This document shows positions 43,800 to 52,686 of a stretch of 64,000 nucleotides of DNA, piece by piece; position 1 is the stretch's first letter, and each line of letters opens with the position of its first letter. The stretch lies in the NCBI RefSeq assembly GCF_003627755.1, contig NZ_CP032695.1, forward strand, positions 1,054,001 through 1,118,000. Direction: 5' to 3'. A model generated the notes under the pieces. It was not told the DNA's origin, did not search any database, and worked only from the letters and a program-made list of their open reading frames with translations. The stretch comes from Rhizobium jaguaris (GTDB lineage: Bacteria > Pseudomonadota > Alphaproteobacteria > Rhizobiales > Rhizobiaceae). The position numbers and the translations under genes were made by a program.

Positions 43800-43849
43800 C
43801 CCGTGTTGCCGCCAAGCCATTGAACCTCGATACACTGAAACCAGGTCGC

Positions 43850-43874
43850 CGGTTCGTATCCCCTCAACTGCAAA
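43850..43874 (+). repeat. 25-bp direct repeat, right copy
   Basis: Identical to 25189-25213 and in the same direction. It lies 51 bp after the toxin stop. Both copies follow toxin genes and enclose the aromatic operon, the toxin-antitoxin loci and the IS remnants. Confidence 0.8.
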
Positions 43875-44240
43875 CCGATTGTAAATAGCGGGGGTCGTCG
43901 GTCACTTTTCCATCAAGGCGGACATAGTTGGCCTTTGCCGAAAATCTCGTCGGTTCCACAGAATGACGGGTCCGGAATTCAAATCCGTTTCAAGGCGACC
44001 ACAGTCGCACTTTTTGTCGAGATCGTCATGCCGATCCCGCCCAAGGCAGATTCTGCGACCATGTTAGCGCGGGAGCTGTGAAGCAACGTGGCATCGCCGT
44101 GCTTTGTTCTTGGCAAGTGACTGGGCACCCTGTATCAGCGATTAGATAGTGTTATCCGCATTGGGAATGGATGGCAGCAGGTAGCGCGTTCGATTTGCAA
44201 TCGCTCATTGACCAACGATGGGTGGACAACGGCGGTAGCA
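43875..44240. other. Intergenic stretch without a supported gene
   Basis: Between the 25-bp repeat and the tandem LysR gene. No frame of note, no stem-loop with T-run. A TTG at 44208 is in frame with the LysR gene, but the ATG at 44241 is a better start. Confidence 0.4.
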
Positions 44241-46157
44241 ATGGAAACAGCACAGCTCTCCTATTTCATCCTCGCTTGCCAGTTCAAAAATCATGCGGAA
44301 GCCGCAGCCCATTCAAGGATATCCGCGTCCACAATCAGTGAAAACATAGATGCACTGGAACGCGAACTGGGGATGATATTGTTCGAACGGGGTCCCCATG
44401 GGCACTACCCGACCGAGGCAGCCCGCTGGCTCTATCAATCGGTTGAGCCGTTGCTACAGGTGGTGGAGGCTGCCGAGACGATTTTCCAGGCCGAGCCTCG
44501 CCGGCCCATCAAACGGCTTGAGATCAACTCACCGCTGCAATTCATGGCTGGTCGATTGTCACGCGCGGCAAGCCTCGCATCCCGCGCAGTTCGAGAGGTT
44601 TCTCCCAACATCATCGCGACCACGCGCTTCACGCTCGGTCGGGCGCCCTATGTCCATGCGCTCGAATGGAGCACGAACGAGCAGTCCGGTAACGGCACGG
44701 ATGAGGAGGTAGCACAAGCTGTCCGCATCGTTCTGGACTACGCCCAAGACAACGAGGAGCCAGACAGCGTGCCGCTCTTCCGGGACGAGTGGATCTCGAT
44801 CAGTGGCGGCGGCAACCGTCATGCGGACATGACTGGTTCGGTCAGTTTTGCAGAGCTGCGGAAAACACCGCTGCTTCTCCCGCCTTTGGGCGAGACCCAG
44901 CTCCGGCACGCGCGTGCCTATTGCGCGATGCATGACCTTCCGGAACCGGTCGTCATCGAGGAAGATGTCGGGACATTCGCGCGATTGTCTCGAGAATTAG
45001 CCCCGTTTCATCTGCTTGCACCACAAAGCCTCGTCATGGCAAGCATTGGCCGCCTCAATCTCTCCCACGCAAAGCTTCCGGTGGAGCTGGTCAGTCCGGT
45101 TGTTGCGAGAATTCCTGCTGGCGAGCCAGTCGCGCTGGACTATGTCAGAGAGCTTCAGAAGGCTCTTCAGCTCCCCAGCAGTGTTGTTCAGTATGAGCCT
45201 CGGATCACCATGAAGCAGATCCGTTATTTTCTGGCAATTTCCGAACGGCTAAGCGTCACTGCCGCAGCCAAATACCTCAGTGTTGCGCAACCTGCCCTCT
45301 CCAATCAGCTTCGCAAGCTGGAGGCGATAACAGGGAGTGACCTGTTTGTTCGCCATCGAACCGGTCTTGAGCGGAACGACAGCACCGATATGCTGGTTGC
45401 CTTGGTTGGACCGGCCGCGAAGGCGTGCGACGGGATCGCTGCCAGTGCCGCACACTATGCGACGACGCGTCGGGAGCGATTGGCGATCGGCGTCGTACCG
45501 CTGATCCATCACGAAGGACCTCTCGCCCGCGCTCTCGCCGGTGCATTGGACGAATGGTCAACCGTCCATCCCACCGTGAAGCTGAAGATCATGGAAGGTT
45601 CGACAGAGGTACTGCGGCGCTGGGTCGATGCCGGCGAGATTGGTTTTGCGCTCGTCGAGACACAGATTTCCCGCTCCTGGCAGGTCGATCTGGGAATCGA
45701 GGACTATTTTGGGGTCGTGTCAAACCCGGCAAAATCTATTCTTCCTCCGGGCGAGATCAGACTACGCAGCGTCATGAAGCTTCCTCTCGCACTCCCGGGC
45801 GATGCCTCCGGTCTTCGACAGATCCTGGACAAGGCGGCATCGGAAGCGGGAGGGCATTTTGCGCCACAGATGGAAGTGAATTCGCTGACGGCGTTGCTGG
45901 CGCTGGTGAAACGAATGCGCATCGCGACGATTTTGCCACAATCGGCGGTCCGAACCTTCCTGGAAGCAGGTATACTCCAGTTCAATCCCATTTCCGGCCC
46001 CGTTGTGCGGTCCCGTCTGTCGATCCTGTTCTCGCCGGAGCGAATCCTGACCGATGTGGAGCGCGCCTTGATCAACGCCTTGAAGCGTCAGTTGTCCGCG
46101 ATGGGGATGGGCAAGGAAATTTCTTCTGCTCGACCGCTCTATTGGCCCGAGCAATAA
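44241..46157 (+). CDS. Tandem LysR-type regulator (two LysR units in one protein)
   Basis: Protein of 638 residues, twice the usual LysR length. Unit 1 starts at the ATG (METAQLSYFILACQFKNHAE) with helix-turn-helix SRISASTISENIDALERELG, then a ligand-domain-like region to about residue 320. Unit 2 starts at about 324 (MKQIRYFLAISERLSVTAAA) with helix-turn-helix LSVAQPALSNQLRKLEAITG and its own ligand domain (RRERLAIGVVPLIHHEGPLA). There is no stop or start codon context between them that would split the protein, and the frame is continuous. The second unit looks closer to classic LysR proteins. It ends 13 bp from the convergent UbiX gene. Likely controls the catabolic cluster that follows. 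Confidence 0.85.
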   Translation: METAQLSYFILACQFKNHAEAAAHSRISASTISENIDALERELGMILFERGPHGHYPTEAARWLYQSVEPLLQVVEAAETIFQAEPRRPIKRLEINSPLQFMAGRLSRAASLASRAVREVSPNIIATTRFTLGRAPYVHALEWSTNEQSGNGTDEEVAQAVRIVLDYAQDNEEPDSVPLFRDEWISISGGGNRHADMTGSVSFAELRKTPLLLPPLGETQLRHARAYCAMHDLPEPVVIEEDVGTFARLSRELAPFHLLAPQSLVMASIGRLNLSHAKLPVELVSPVVARIPAGEPVALDYVRELQKALQLPSSVVQYEPRITMKQIRYFLAISERLSVTAAAKYLSVAQPALSNQLRKLEAITGSDLFVRHRTGLERNDSTDMLVALVGPAAKACDGIAASAAHYATTRRERLAIGVVPLIHHEGPLARALAGALDEWSTVHPTVKLKIMEGSTEVLRRWVDAGEIGFALVETQISRSWQVDLGIEDYFGVVSNPAKSILPPGEIRLRSVMKLPLALPGDASGLRQILDKAASEAGGHFAPQMEVNSLTALLALVKRMRIATILPQSAVRTFLEAGILQFNPISGPVVRSRLSILFSPERILTDVERALINALKRQLSAMGMGKEISSARPLYWPEQ

Positions 46158-46170
46158 GGCAAACCCGTAG

Positions 46171-46755
46171 CTATCCACCAATGTCCACAGGCGGCTCTTT
46201 CCAGCGTTTGACTCGGCCGGTATCGATATCGAACAGGTCGAGCGCACGGCCGACGGTGTGGTCGATCATCTCGTCGATGGTCTTCGGTTTGCAATAGAAC
46301 GCGGGAACGGGGGGCATGACGATCGCTCCGATCTCCGTAACGGTCACCATGTTCCTCAAGTGACCGAGGTGCAGCGGTGTCTCGCGTAGCATCAGAACCA
46401 GACGCCGTCTTTCCTTGAGGATTACGTCGGCTGCGCGAGAAACGAGCGTACCGCATGCCCCCGAAGCGATCTCGCCCAGGGTTTTGGTTGTGCAAGGCGC
46501 AATGATCATTCCACGCGTGCGGAACGATCCGCTGGAAATCGGTGCGGCCACATCGTCATTGCCGTGAACGTAATCGGCCAGGGCATGCACATCCTTCAGC
46601 TTGAGATCGCTTTCATAGGCAAGAGCGACGATCGCGGACCGCGACATGACGAGATGAGTTTCCAAACCCAGTTCGCGCAGCATCTGAAGCAAACGAATAC
46701 CATAGGCATGACCCGTTGCTCCGGTGATGGCGACGATGAATCGTTCTTTGGACAA
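46171..46755 (-). CDS. ubiX: Flavin prenyltransferase, UbiX family
   Basis: Enzyme of 194 residues that prenylates FMN to make the cofactor used by UbiD-type decarboxylases. ITGATGHAYGIRLLQ, APISSGSFRTRGMIIAPCTT and RLVLMLRETPLHLGHLRNM are the family hallmarks. The start is a TTG at 46755 with GGGA seven bases upstream; no ATG fits because the flavin-binding N-terminus begins at once. It is 27 bp behind the UbiD gene and would supply its cofactor. Confidence 0.93.
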   Translation of the reverse strand: MSKERFIVAITGATGHAYGIRLLQMLRELGLETHLVMSRSAIVALAYESDLKLKDVHALADYVHGNDDVAAPISSGSFRTRGMIIAPCTTKTLGEIASGACGTLVSRAADVILKERRRLVLMLRETPLHLGHLRNMVTVTEIGAIVMPPVPAFYCKPKTIDEMIDHTVGRALDLFDIDTGRVKRWKEPPVDIGG

Positions 46756-46782
46756 AGGGAATTCCCGGGTCGCTTTGATAAA

Positions 46783-48144
46783 TTAGTAAAGATGCAGGTT
46801 CTGCCGAACGCGCTCGAAGACATCACTGGGCGGCATCACGAATTCGGAACGCCCTCCGGGCTCGCCGTCGCCGGGCCGTGTCGTGGCGATCATACCGATT
46901 TTTGTGACGACAAGGTCCTCGTGCACGGGGTCGCAACGATCAGCCCGAACGCCGGGCAGGACAAGCAAATCCTCATGACCGCGGAAGCGGGCTGCGAGCG
47001 ACCATTCCACTTGACGCGGATTTTCGGGATCAATGTCGTCGTCGACGACGATCACAAGTTTCAGGAGATTGACAAGGCCCATTGCCAGAATGACTGCGCG
47101 CTTGCCTTCACCGAGGCGCGGCCGATGCATGGTAATGATCGCATGCAACCGTCCCATGCCGCCATCGGTCACCAGAACACGGCGCACGGCGGGAATCGAT
47201 CGCTGCAGGTCACGCGTCAGCGTTGCGCCGATGGCGACGGCGCCCAGCAGGCAATGTTCCGCTGCATAGCCAGGCAGGATCGCCTGATAGATGGCGTCTG
47301 TGCGGTGCGTGACGCAGTCGATCTCGACACCGATACCGGGGCCGTAATAAACATAGAAGCCGGGAAATTCGGACACGGCTCCCTCTTCGATAAGTTCGGC
47401 CGGCCGCAACCGTCCCTCAAGAACGATCTCGGCATGCGCGGGAACCTCGAGATCGACCGTCTTGCATTTCACCAGTTCTACAGGTTCGCCAAGCAATCCT
47501 CCGACGATGTCAAATTCGTCATCGCCAAGGCCGACGTACATCTGCGAGCCAAGCAGCACCGCGGCGTGATTGCCGATCGCAACCGCGATTTCCAGGTCAT
47601 GTCCCCTTTGATGCGCCTTATCGGCGATCCGCGCCAAATGATGGTTCTTTGCAATACCGGCCATCAGTCGACCGCCGCCTTCAAGCCTTAGCCGCGCGAT
47701 GGAGACATTGCGTCGACCGGTTTCCGGATCCTTGGCGACGATGACGCCTGCCGTAATGTAAGGTGCCGCTTCGTGCTCGAACCAGTGCGGTACGGGGAGA
47801 AGGGCGCCGATGTCCATCGGTTGGCGATGCACGATTTGCTGAACCGGTGCATCCTCGACAATTTTCGGCACAATGGGCCGTTCCAGGGCGGACAGGCATA
47901 GAGCATCCAGTTTCCCCCTCGGCACGCCAAGAGCAGAAGCAAACCGGCCCCTGTCGTTGTAAAGATTGCCGACAACGGACATGGTGGCGTCATTCACGCG
48001 GGTAAATAACTGTGCAGGGCCGCGCTCCCGCAAAGAAAGGACCGAGGCAATCTCGAAGCGAGTATCGACACTTCGTTCGACGCGGTGCAACTCGCCTTTG
48101 TTCTCCAGTGCGGCGATAAAGCCGCGCATGCTTTGGTCGGTCAC
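46783..48144 (-). CDS. UbiD-family (prenyl-FMN) decarboxylase
   Basis: Reversible decarboxylase of 453 residues for aromatic or alpha,beta-unsaturated acids. Seen are RFEIASVLSLRERGPAQLFT, NLYNDRGRFASALGV, NVSIARLRLEGGGRL and the late VVVDDDIDPENPRQVEWSLA with its acidic residues; these are conserved in UbiD proteins. The GTG start follows AAGGAACGCAAGA. It lies between UbiX and the carbamoylase gene, 11 bp from the latter, in one minus-strand operon. A substrate with an acrylic side chain, as in urocanate-like acids, would suit the lyase in this cluster, but that is inference. Confidence 0.92.
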   Translation of the reverse strand: MTDQSMRGFIAALENKGELHRVERSVDTRFEIASVLSLRERGPAQLFTRVNDATMSVVGNLYNDRGRFASALGVPRGKLDALCLSALERPIVPKIVEDAPVQQIVHRQPMDIGALLPVPHWFEHEAAPYITAGVIVAKDPETGRRNVSIARLRLEGGGRLMAGIAKNHHLARIADKAHQRGHDLEIAVAIGNHAAVLLGSQMYVGLGDDEFDIVGGLLGEPVELVKCKTVDLEVPAHAEIVLEGRLRPAELIEEGAVSEFPGFYVYYGPGIGVEIDCVTHRTDAIYQAILPGYAAEHCLLGAVAIGATLTRDLQRSIPAVRRVLVTDGGMGRLHAIITMHRPRLGEGKRAVILAMGLVNLLKLVIVVDDDIDPENPRQVEWSLAARFRGHEDLLVLPGVRADRCDPVHEDLVVTKIGMIATTRPGDGEPGGRSEFVMPPSDVFERVRQNLHLY

Positions 48145-48155
48145 TCTTGCGTTCC

Positions 48156-49445
48156 TTAAATCGAGATCTCGGTTGACGAATGGATGTTGAGCGTTTCATC
48201 GAGCCGCATGATCGTCTCCAGCAGCGTGGACGCTCCGGCAGCGATTGCCGTAGGCTCCGCCCACTCATCCGGTGTGTGGCTTCGTCCATCGCGGCATGGC
48301 ACGAAGATCATGGCGCTGGGCGCAAACGTTGCGATGAAGGCTGCGTCATGGCCGGCGCCGGATGCCATGTCCAGGGTTGAATAGCCCAGACTTTTCGCAC
48401 TATCCCTAAGGGTCCGGCGCAAGTCCGGATCGCACTGCGCCGGTTTTGTCGTGGACAGGATCTTCCAGCCCGCTCTTTTGACATGCGAGGTTTGCGCGAT
48501 CATCTCGGTCTGCTTCTCAAGGACCGAAAGAAAACTGTCCGTGAGCATAGCGTCTTCGGCGCGGATATCGATGATGAGGTGTGCCTTGCTCGGAACCACG
48601 TTGGCCGCATTCGGCGAAAGGTTCAAGACGCCCGTCGTCGCGACGAAGTGTCCGTGGCCCATCAACGCATAGCGCGCGGCTTCCGCGGCAACAAAAGCGA
48701 GCGTGGCGGCGGCGGCCAGGCCAGCATCGCTGCGGAGATGCATCGGCGTCGTGCCCGCGTGATCGGCGCGACCTTCGAAGTGGATTTCAGCGCGCGTAAC
48801 GCTTGCGATCGCCGAGACGATTCCGAGGTCGACGCGCGCCTCCTCGAGGACGCGGCCCTGCTCGATATGAAGCTCCAGGAATGAAACGACATCGTTGCGT
48901 TTGGTGGTCATGAGATTGGCAACGTCGCCACCCATCCTGTCTATCGCGGCGGCGAGCAATTCGCCCTGGGCGTTGCGATAGCAAAGCATTTCCTCCGAAA
49001 GACGCCCCGCCATGGCACGGCTGCCCACGCAGGAAAGGCCGTATTCGCTCGGCTCTTCCGCAAGAAAATCGACGACCTCGATCGCGTGCTTCAGAATGCA
49101 ACCGGCGTCGCGGAGAGCACGGACCAATTCGATTCCCACGATCACGCCGGCGATGCCGTCGAACCGTCCGCCGGACGGCACGCTGTCGCTGTGAGAACCG
49201 ATCATGATCGTGCCGGACTTAGGATCAGAACCGGTCAATCGCCCGATGAGATTGCCGCCGGCATCAAGCCGGGTATCCAATCCCGCCTCATGGAAGCGTT
49301 GCCGCAGCCATTCGCGTCCCGTGACGAACATCGGAGAGAACGATCGGCGCGTATAGGGAGCGCCCGGCTCTGTGATTTCTCCGAGCGCCATCAGATCTGC
49401 CCAAAGACGGTCGCTTGCGATCGTTGGTTTGCGCGCAACACTCAT
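48156..49445 (-). CDS. N-carbamoyl-amino-acid hydrolase (M20 family)
   Basis: Zinc or manganese hydrolase of 429 residues, same family as allantoate amidohydrolase, ureidoglycolate hydrolase and L-carbamoylase. Metal and catalytic segments are intact: IGSHSDSVPSGGRFDGIAGV, FLAEEPSEYG, SFLELHIEQGRVLE, and the late MASGAGHDAAF. The ATG overlaps the hydantoinase stop by 4 bp, so the two are translated together. Hydantoinase plus carbamoylase convert a substituted hydantoin to the amino acid, NH3 and CO2. N-carbamoyl-glutamate is a candidate substrate from context. Confidence 0.9.
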   Translation of the reverse strand: MSVARKPTIASDRLWADLMALGEITEPGAPYTRRSFSPMFVTGREWLRQRFHEAGLDTRLDAGGNLIGRLTGSDPKSGTIMIGSHSDSVPSGGRFDGIAGVIVGIELVRALRDAGCILKHAIEVVDFLAEEPSEYGLSCVGSRAMAGRLSEEMLCYRNAQGELLAAAIDRMGGDVANLMTTKRNDVVSFLELHIEQGRVLEEARVDLGIVSAIASVTRAEIHFEGRADHAGTTPMHLRSDAGLAAAATLAFVAAEAARYALMGHGHFVATTGVLNLSPNAANVVPSKAHLIIDIRAEDAMLTDSFLSVLEKQTEMIAQTSHVKRAGWKILSTTKPAQCDPDLRRTLRDSAKSLGYSTLDMASGAGHDAAFIATFAPSAMIFVPCRDGRSHTPDEWAEPTAIAAGASTLLETIMRLDETLNIHSSTEISI

Positions 49446-50803
49446 GCAGCAAGCCCCGGCGTAACAAATCGACCCTTACCGGGTTCCGCGAGCACCTGGG
49501 TGCCATCGAAGATGACATTGCCGCGCTGGAATGTGGCGATCGGCCGAAATGGCAATTCGAGGCCGGCGTAGGGGCTCCACGTTACGGCATTGTTCCCGCT
49601 TGCGGTCGGATCGTAGCGCTGCGGATCATGGGCCATGACCACGATGTCGGCATCACGACCAACCTCGAGCGCACCCTTTCGATGTCCTATCCGAAACAGT
49701 CGCGCCGGATTGGCAGCCAGAAGGCGGGATGCCCATGAAAAGCTCAGGCCCCGTTCGAACAGACCTTTGAGGAGAAGCGCGTAGAGGACCTCAAGGCTAG
49801 GAACGCCCGAGGCGTTGTTCAGCATTATGGGATCGTCTTTTCTGCCAGACGACCAGCTCACATGATCGGTAGAAACGACGGTGACGTTTCCGCATGCGAG
49901 ATGTCGCCAAAGCGCCCCCACCTCCTTACGAGAACGAATCGGTGGATTCACTTTCGCCCGACCTCCAAGGCGCGGCACATCATGCTCTTCATCAAGGAAA
50001 AGATAGTGAATGCAGGCCTCGATGGTCGTATCAAAGCCCTGTGCCCGATAGGCATGGCAGAGATCATAACCGCGTCCGATGGAGCAATGCACGATATGCG
50101 TCGCGCACCCGGCCGCTGCTCCTATTTCGTAGGCACCCGCCGTCGCGAAAGCCTCAGCGGCCGGTGGCCTGGACATCCCTTGGGCGCGATAGTCTGTAAT
50201 TCCTAAGCGGGCAACCTCAGCGATTGCGGCGCGTACCATCTCGTCGTCTTCATTGTGGATACCAGCAATCAAACCATGGCGTGCGATTTCAGCAAAGCAG
50301 GCATGAAGCGTCTGGGGCGGAATTCGAGGAAAACGCTCAGGATGCGTGCCGAATGTTGAGAACTTGAAACCGCACGCACCGGCCGCAACCATCTCCGGGA
50401 TATGTGTTGCGCCATGCTCAGGGTGTACGGTGCCATATAGAGCGAAATCGACTCGCACCTGTTCACCTGCTTCCCGGGCCTTGCGTCGCAGACGATCTGC
50501 ATCACAGATGAGCATACCGTCGTCATAGGGCATGTCGACAATGGTGGTCACGCCGCCGGCCGCCGCTGCGCGGGTCGACCAGATAAAATCCTCCTGACCT
50601 GCCTGGGAGCGCGAATGCACCTGGGCGTCGATCGCACCGGGCAAGATCAAGGCACTTCCAAAGTCTTCCCGCCGCACCGCCGAAGGGGGCGATCCTTCAC
50701 CCACGCGTTCGATCAGTCCGCCACGGACAGCGACGTAACCATTCTCACGAACTCGGTCGGTGCCGACAACACGGCCCGTCAAAACCAGATCAAAGTCGCT
50801 CAT
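49442..50803 (-). CDS. Hydantoinase/allantoinase-type cyclic amidohydrolase
   Basis: Protein of 453 residues with the amidohydrolase TIM barrel. The first metal motif reads GAIDAQVHSRSQ (His63), with Gln in place of the first His of the common DxHxH; this Gln is also seen in some dihydroorotases. The carboxylated lysine is in ACGFKFS (Lys147), further ligands are in AGIHNED and THIVHCSIGRG, and the Asp is in VVSTDHVSW. The start used is the ATG at 50803 with AAAAGGGAGTAGCG; the frame extends further upstream but without a fitting start. First gene of the minus operon, divergent to the lyase. Confidence 0.85.
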   Translation of the reverse strand: MSDFDLVLTGRVVGTDRVRENGYVAVRGGLIERVGEGSPPSAVRREDFGSALILPGAIDAQVHSRSQAGQEDFIWSTRAAAAGGVTTIVDMPYDDGMLICDADRLRRKAREAGEQVRVDFALYGTVHPEHGATHIPEMVAAGACGFKFSTFGTHPERFPRIPPQTLHACFAEIARHGLIAGIHNEDDEMVRAAIAEVARLGITDYRAQGMSRPPAAEAFATAGAYEIGAAAGCATHIVHCSIGRGYDLCHAYRAQGFDTTIEACIHYLFLDEEHDVPRLGGRAKVNPPIRSRKEVGALWRHLACGNVTVVSTDHVSWSSGRKDDPIMLNNASGVPSLEVLYALLLKGLFERGLSFSWASRLLAANPARLFRIGHRKGALEVGRDADIVVMAHDPQRYDPTASGNNAVTWSPYAGLELPFRPIATFQRGNVIFDGTQVLAEPGKGRFVTPGLAA

Positions 50804-51064
50804 CGCTACTCCCTTTTCCGGAAGCATCGGCCCTTCGGCGAGAATCGCAAAATTACTTTCGGCGAAGTTTGCCATAGCGGATAGCGAAGCGGTCCGTGGG
50901 CTGCGGGCACCCGGGGGAAGCAGGGAGCCGCAACGACTGAGATCGTGACCGTCGAACAGAGCCATAACGATTGGCGAAGACCGCTATCCACGCTTGACGC
51001 CCTCGGTGAGCGCGTTGAACACTTCACCGACGCTAAATCGTCCGCATCTCCCTAAGGAAAAATC

Positions 51065-52513
51065 ATGACAGTCACTTTGACAAAGAGGGCAGACATCAAC
51101 CTTGCATCGATTCTGCGTGTCGCCTGGCAGGGAGAGAGCGTGCAGATCAGCGAGGAAGCCATCGCTGAAATTGCTCGTTGCCGGGCATCGTTTCTGCACC
51201 TGATCGACGAAGATCCGACGGTGATGATCTACGGCGTGACGACGGCCATGGGAGAGCTGGCAAGCACGCGCCTTTCGAAGGAAGAGCGAGAACGTCATGC
51301 CCGGATCAAAGCGTTTGCGGCGGCGACATCGTTTGGCGACCCCTATCCCGAACGTGTCGTCAGAGCCATGGTGCTGGCTCGTCTTGCCAATTTTCTCGAA
51401 GGCAATGCAGCGACAACGCCACGAATAGCGCTTGCCGTCGCCGACATGCTCAATGGGCCCACGTTGCCAACAGTAGCATCATCGGGACAAGGCGGCGCCG
51501 GGGAGATTCTGGCGCTCTATCCACTGTTCGCGGAACTGACGGCGCGCTTTGACCTCGAAGTCAAGGAAAGAGGGTCGCTCATCAACGGATCGCCCTGTGC
51601 GGCGGCGCTGCTGGCGGATGCTGCACTGGCTGCCCGTCGACGTCTTCGTCTGGTGGAGCAGGTTTTCGCGCTGTCGATAGAAGCGTTTCGTGCCCCGATC
51701 GAGCACTATGATGCAGCGTTGGATGGGCTTTGGGGTGACGAACATGAAGCGGCGGCACTCCGCGCACTGCGCGATCTGCTCAAGGGAGCCGGGACCGGTC
51801 GCCGCAACTATCAGGCTCCGGTGAGTTACCGTATCGTTCCCAGAGTGCTGGGCCATGCGCATCGCGCCGTTTCCGCCGCCGAGCGCGCAGCAAATGTTTC
51901 GCTCGGCTCAGCTTCGGACAATCCGGTCTACATTCCGCCCGACGAAGATCATCCGTTCGGGCGTTGCATCAGCACCGGTGGCTATCACAACGCGATGGCG
52001 GCCCCTGCTCTGGATGATCTCGCTGCCATCTGGGCCGACATCTGCTTACTGTGCGATCGCCACGGCTCAAAGCTCTTGAGCGGCGCGGTATCCCACCTTC
52101 CCAACATGCTGATGGTCGGACGTCATCCGAGCGACAGCGATGGCCATGGCAGCCTCGGCTACGTTCCGATGGCGACGACGGGATATCTCGAACAGGCGAA
52201 ACTTGCAGCGCAACGCACCTTCATACCTGGAACGGAATCCGCCGGCGCTGGTCAGGACGATGTCGCCGCGACTGCCTTTTTGGCGTGGGCCAAGGAACAG
52301 CGGGCAGGACGGTGCCTCGATGCCTGCCTGGCGAGCCTCGCCGTCGTGGCGTCACAAGCACTCCACGTGACCGACCGGCGAGCGCCGATCGCGTTGGCTG
52401 ATTTTGTCGCGGAAGTGCGCGCGATAGTGCCCCCTGTCGATGACGATCGCGTTCTCGGTCCGGAATTGCTGCACCTGACGACATTGTTCACCGAGAAGGC
52501 ATTCAGGGCTTAA
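51065..52513 (+). CDS. Aromatic amino-acid lyase homologue without standard MIO motif
   Basis: Protein of 482 residues with the histidine/phenylalanine ammonia-lyase fold. IYGVTTAMGELAS holds the conserved Tyr (Tyr56), and RRNYQAPVSYRIVPRVLGHA, GSASDNPVYIPPDEDHPFG and STGGYHNAMAAP match the family. Normal members form the MIO cofactor from Ala-Ser-Gly in GASGDLAPL. Here that region reads PTVASSGQGGAGEILA (residues 135-150), with Gly-Ala-Gly or Gln-Gly-Gly where MIO would form; only SSG earlier offers a Ser-Gly pair. Ergothionases, which remove trimethylamine from ergothioneine, are MIO-less relatives of this fold. The ATG follows AAGGAAAAATC. Confidence 0.8.
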   Translation: MTVTLTKRADINLASILRVAWQGESVQISEEAIAEIARCRASFLHLIDEDPTVMIYGVTTAMGELASTRLSKEERERHARIKAFAAATSFGDPYPERVVRAMVLARLANFLEGNAATTPRIALAVADMLNGPTLPTVASSGQGGAGEILALYPLFAELTARFDLEVKERGSLINGSPCAAALLADAALAARRRLRLVEQVFALSIEAFRAPIEHYDAALDGLWGDEHEAAALRALRDLLKGAGTGRRNYQAPVSYRIVPRVLGHAHRAVSAAERAANVSLGSASDNPVYIPPDEDHPFGRCISTGGYHNAMAAPALDDLAAIWADICLLCDRHGSKLLSGAVSHLPNMLMVGRHPSDSDGHGSLGYVPMATTGYLEQAKLAAQRTFIPGTESAGAGQDDVAATAFLAWAKEQRAGRCLDACLASLAVVASQALHVTDRRAPIALADFVAEVRAIVPPVDDDRVLGPELLHLTTLFTEKAFRA

Positions 52514-52686
52514 TCCTTCGTTTTCTCGCCTTGCAATCACCGGGAGAAACAGCCTCGGGGTCAGTCAGAGTTTTCGAAAGAAATATCTGACCTCAACATG
52601 AAGAATCTGCGGTCAAGCGTTCGCTGAAACGCGGCTCAACCCGGTTCTAAATGGATCGGGACTATAAGAAGGGGAAGTGCGTACAC

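Noticed and set aside
52559..52592. GGTCAG and CTGACC inverted pair upstream of the quaternary-amine transporter
   Set aside because: Only six matching bases 22 bp apart; could be chance. Not listed as an operator.
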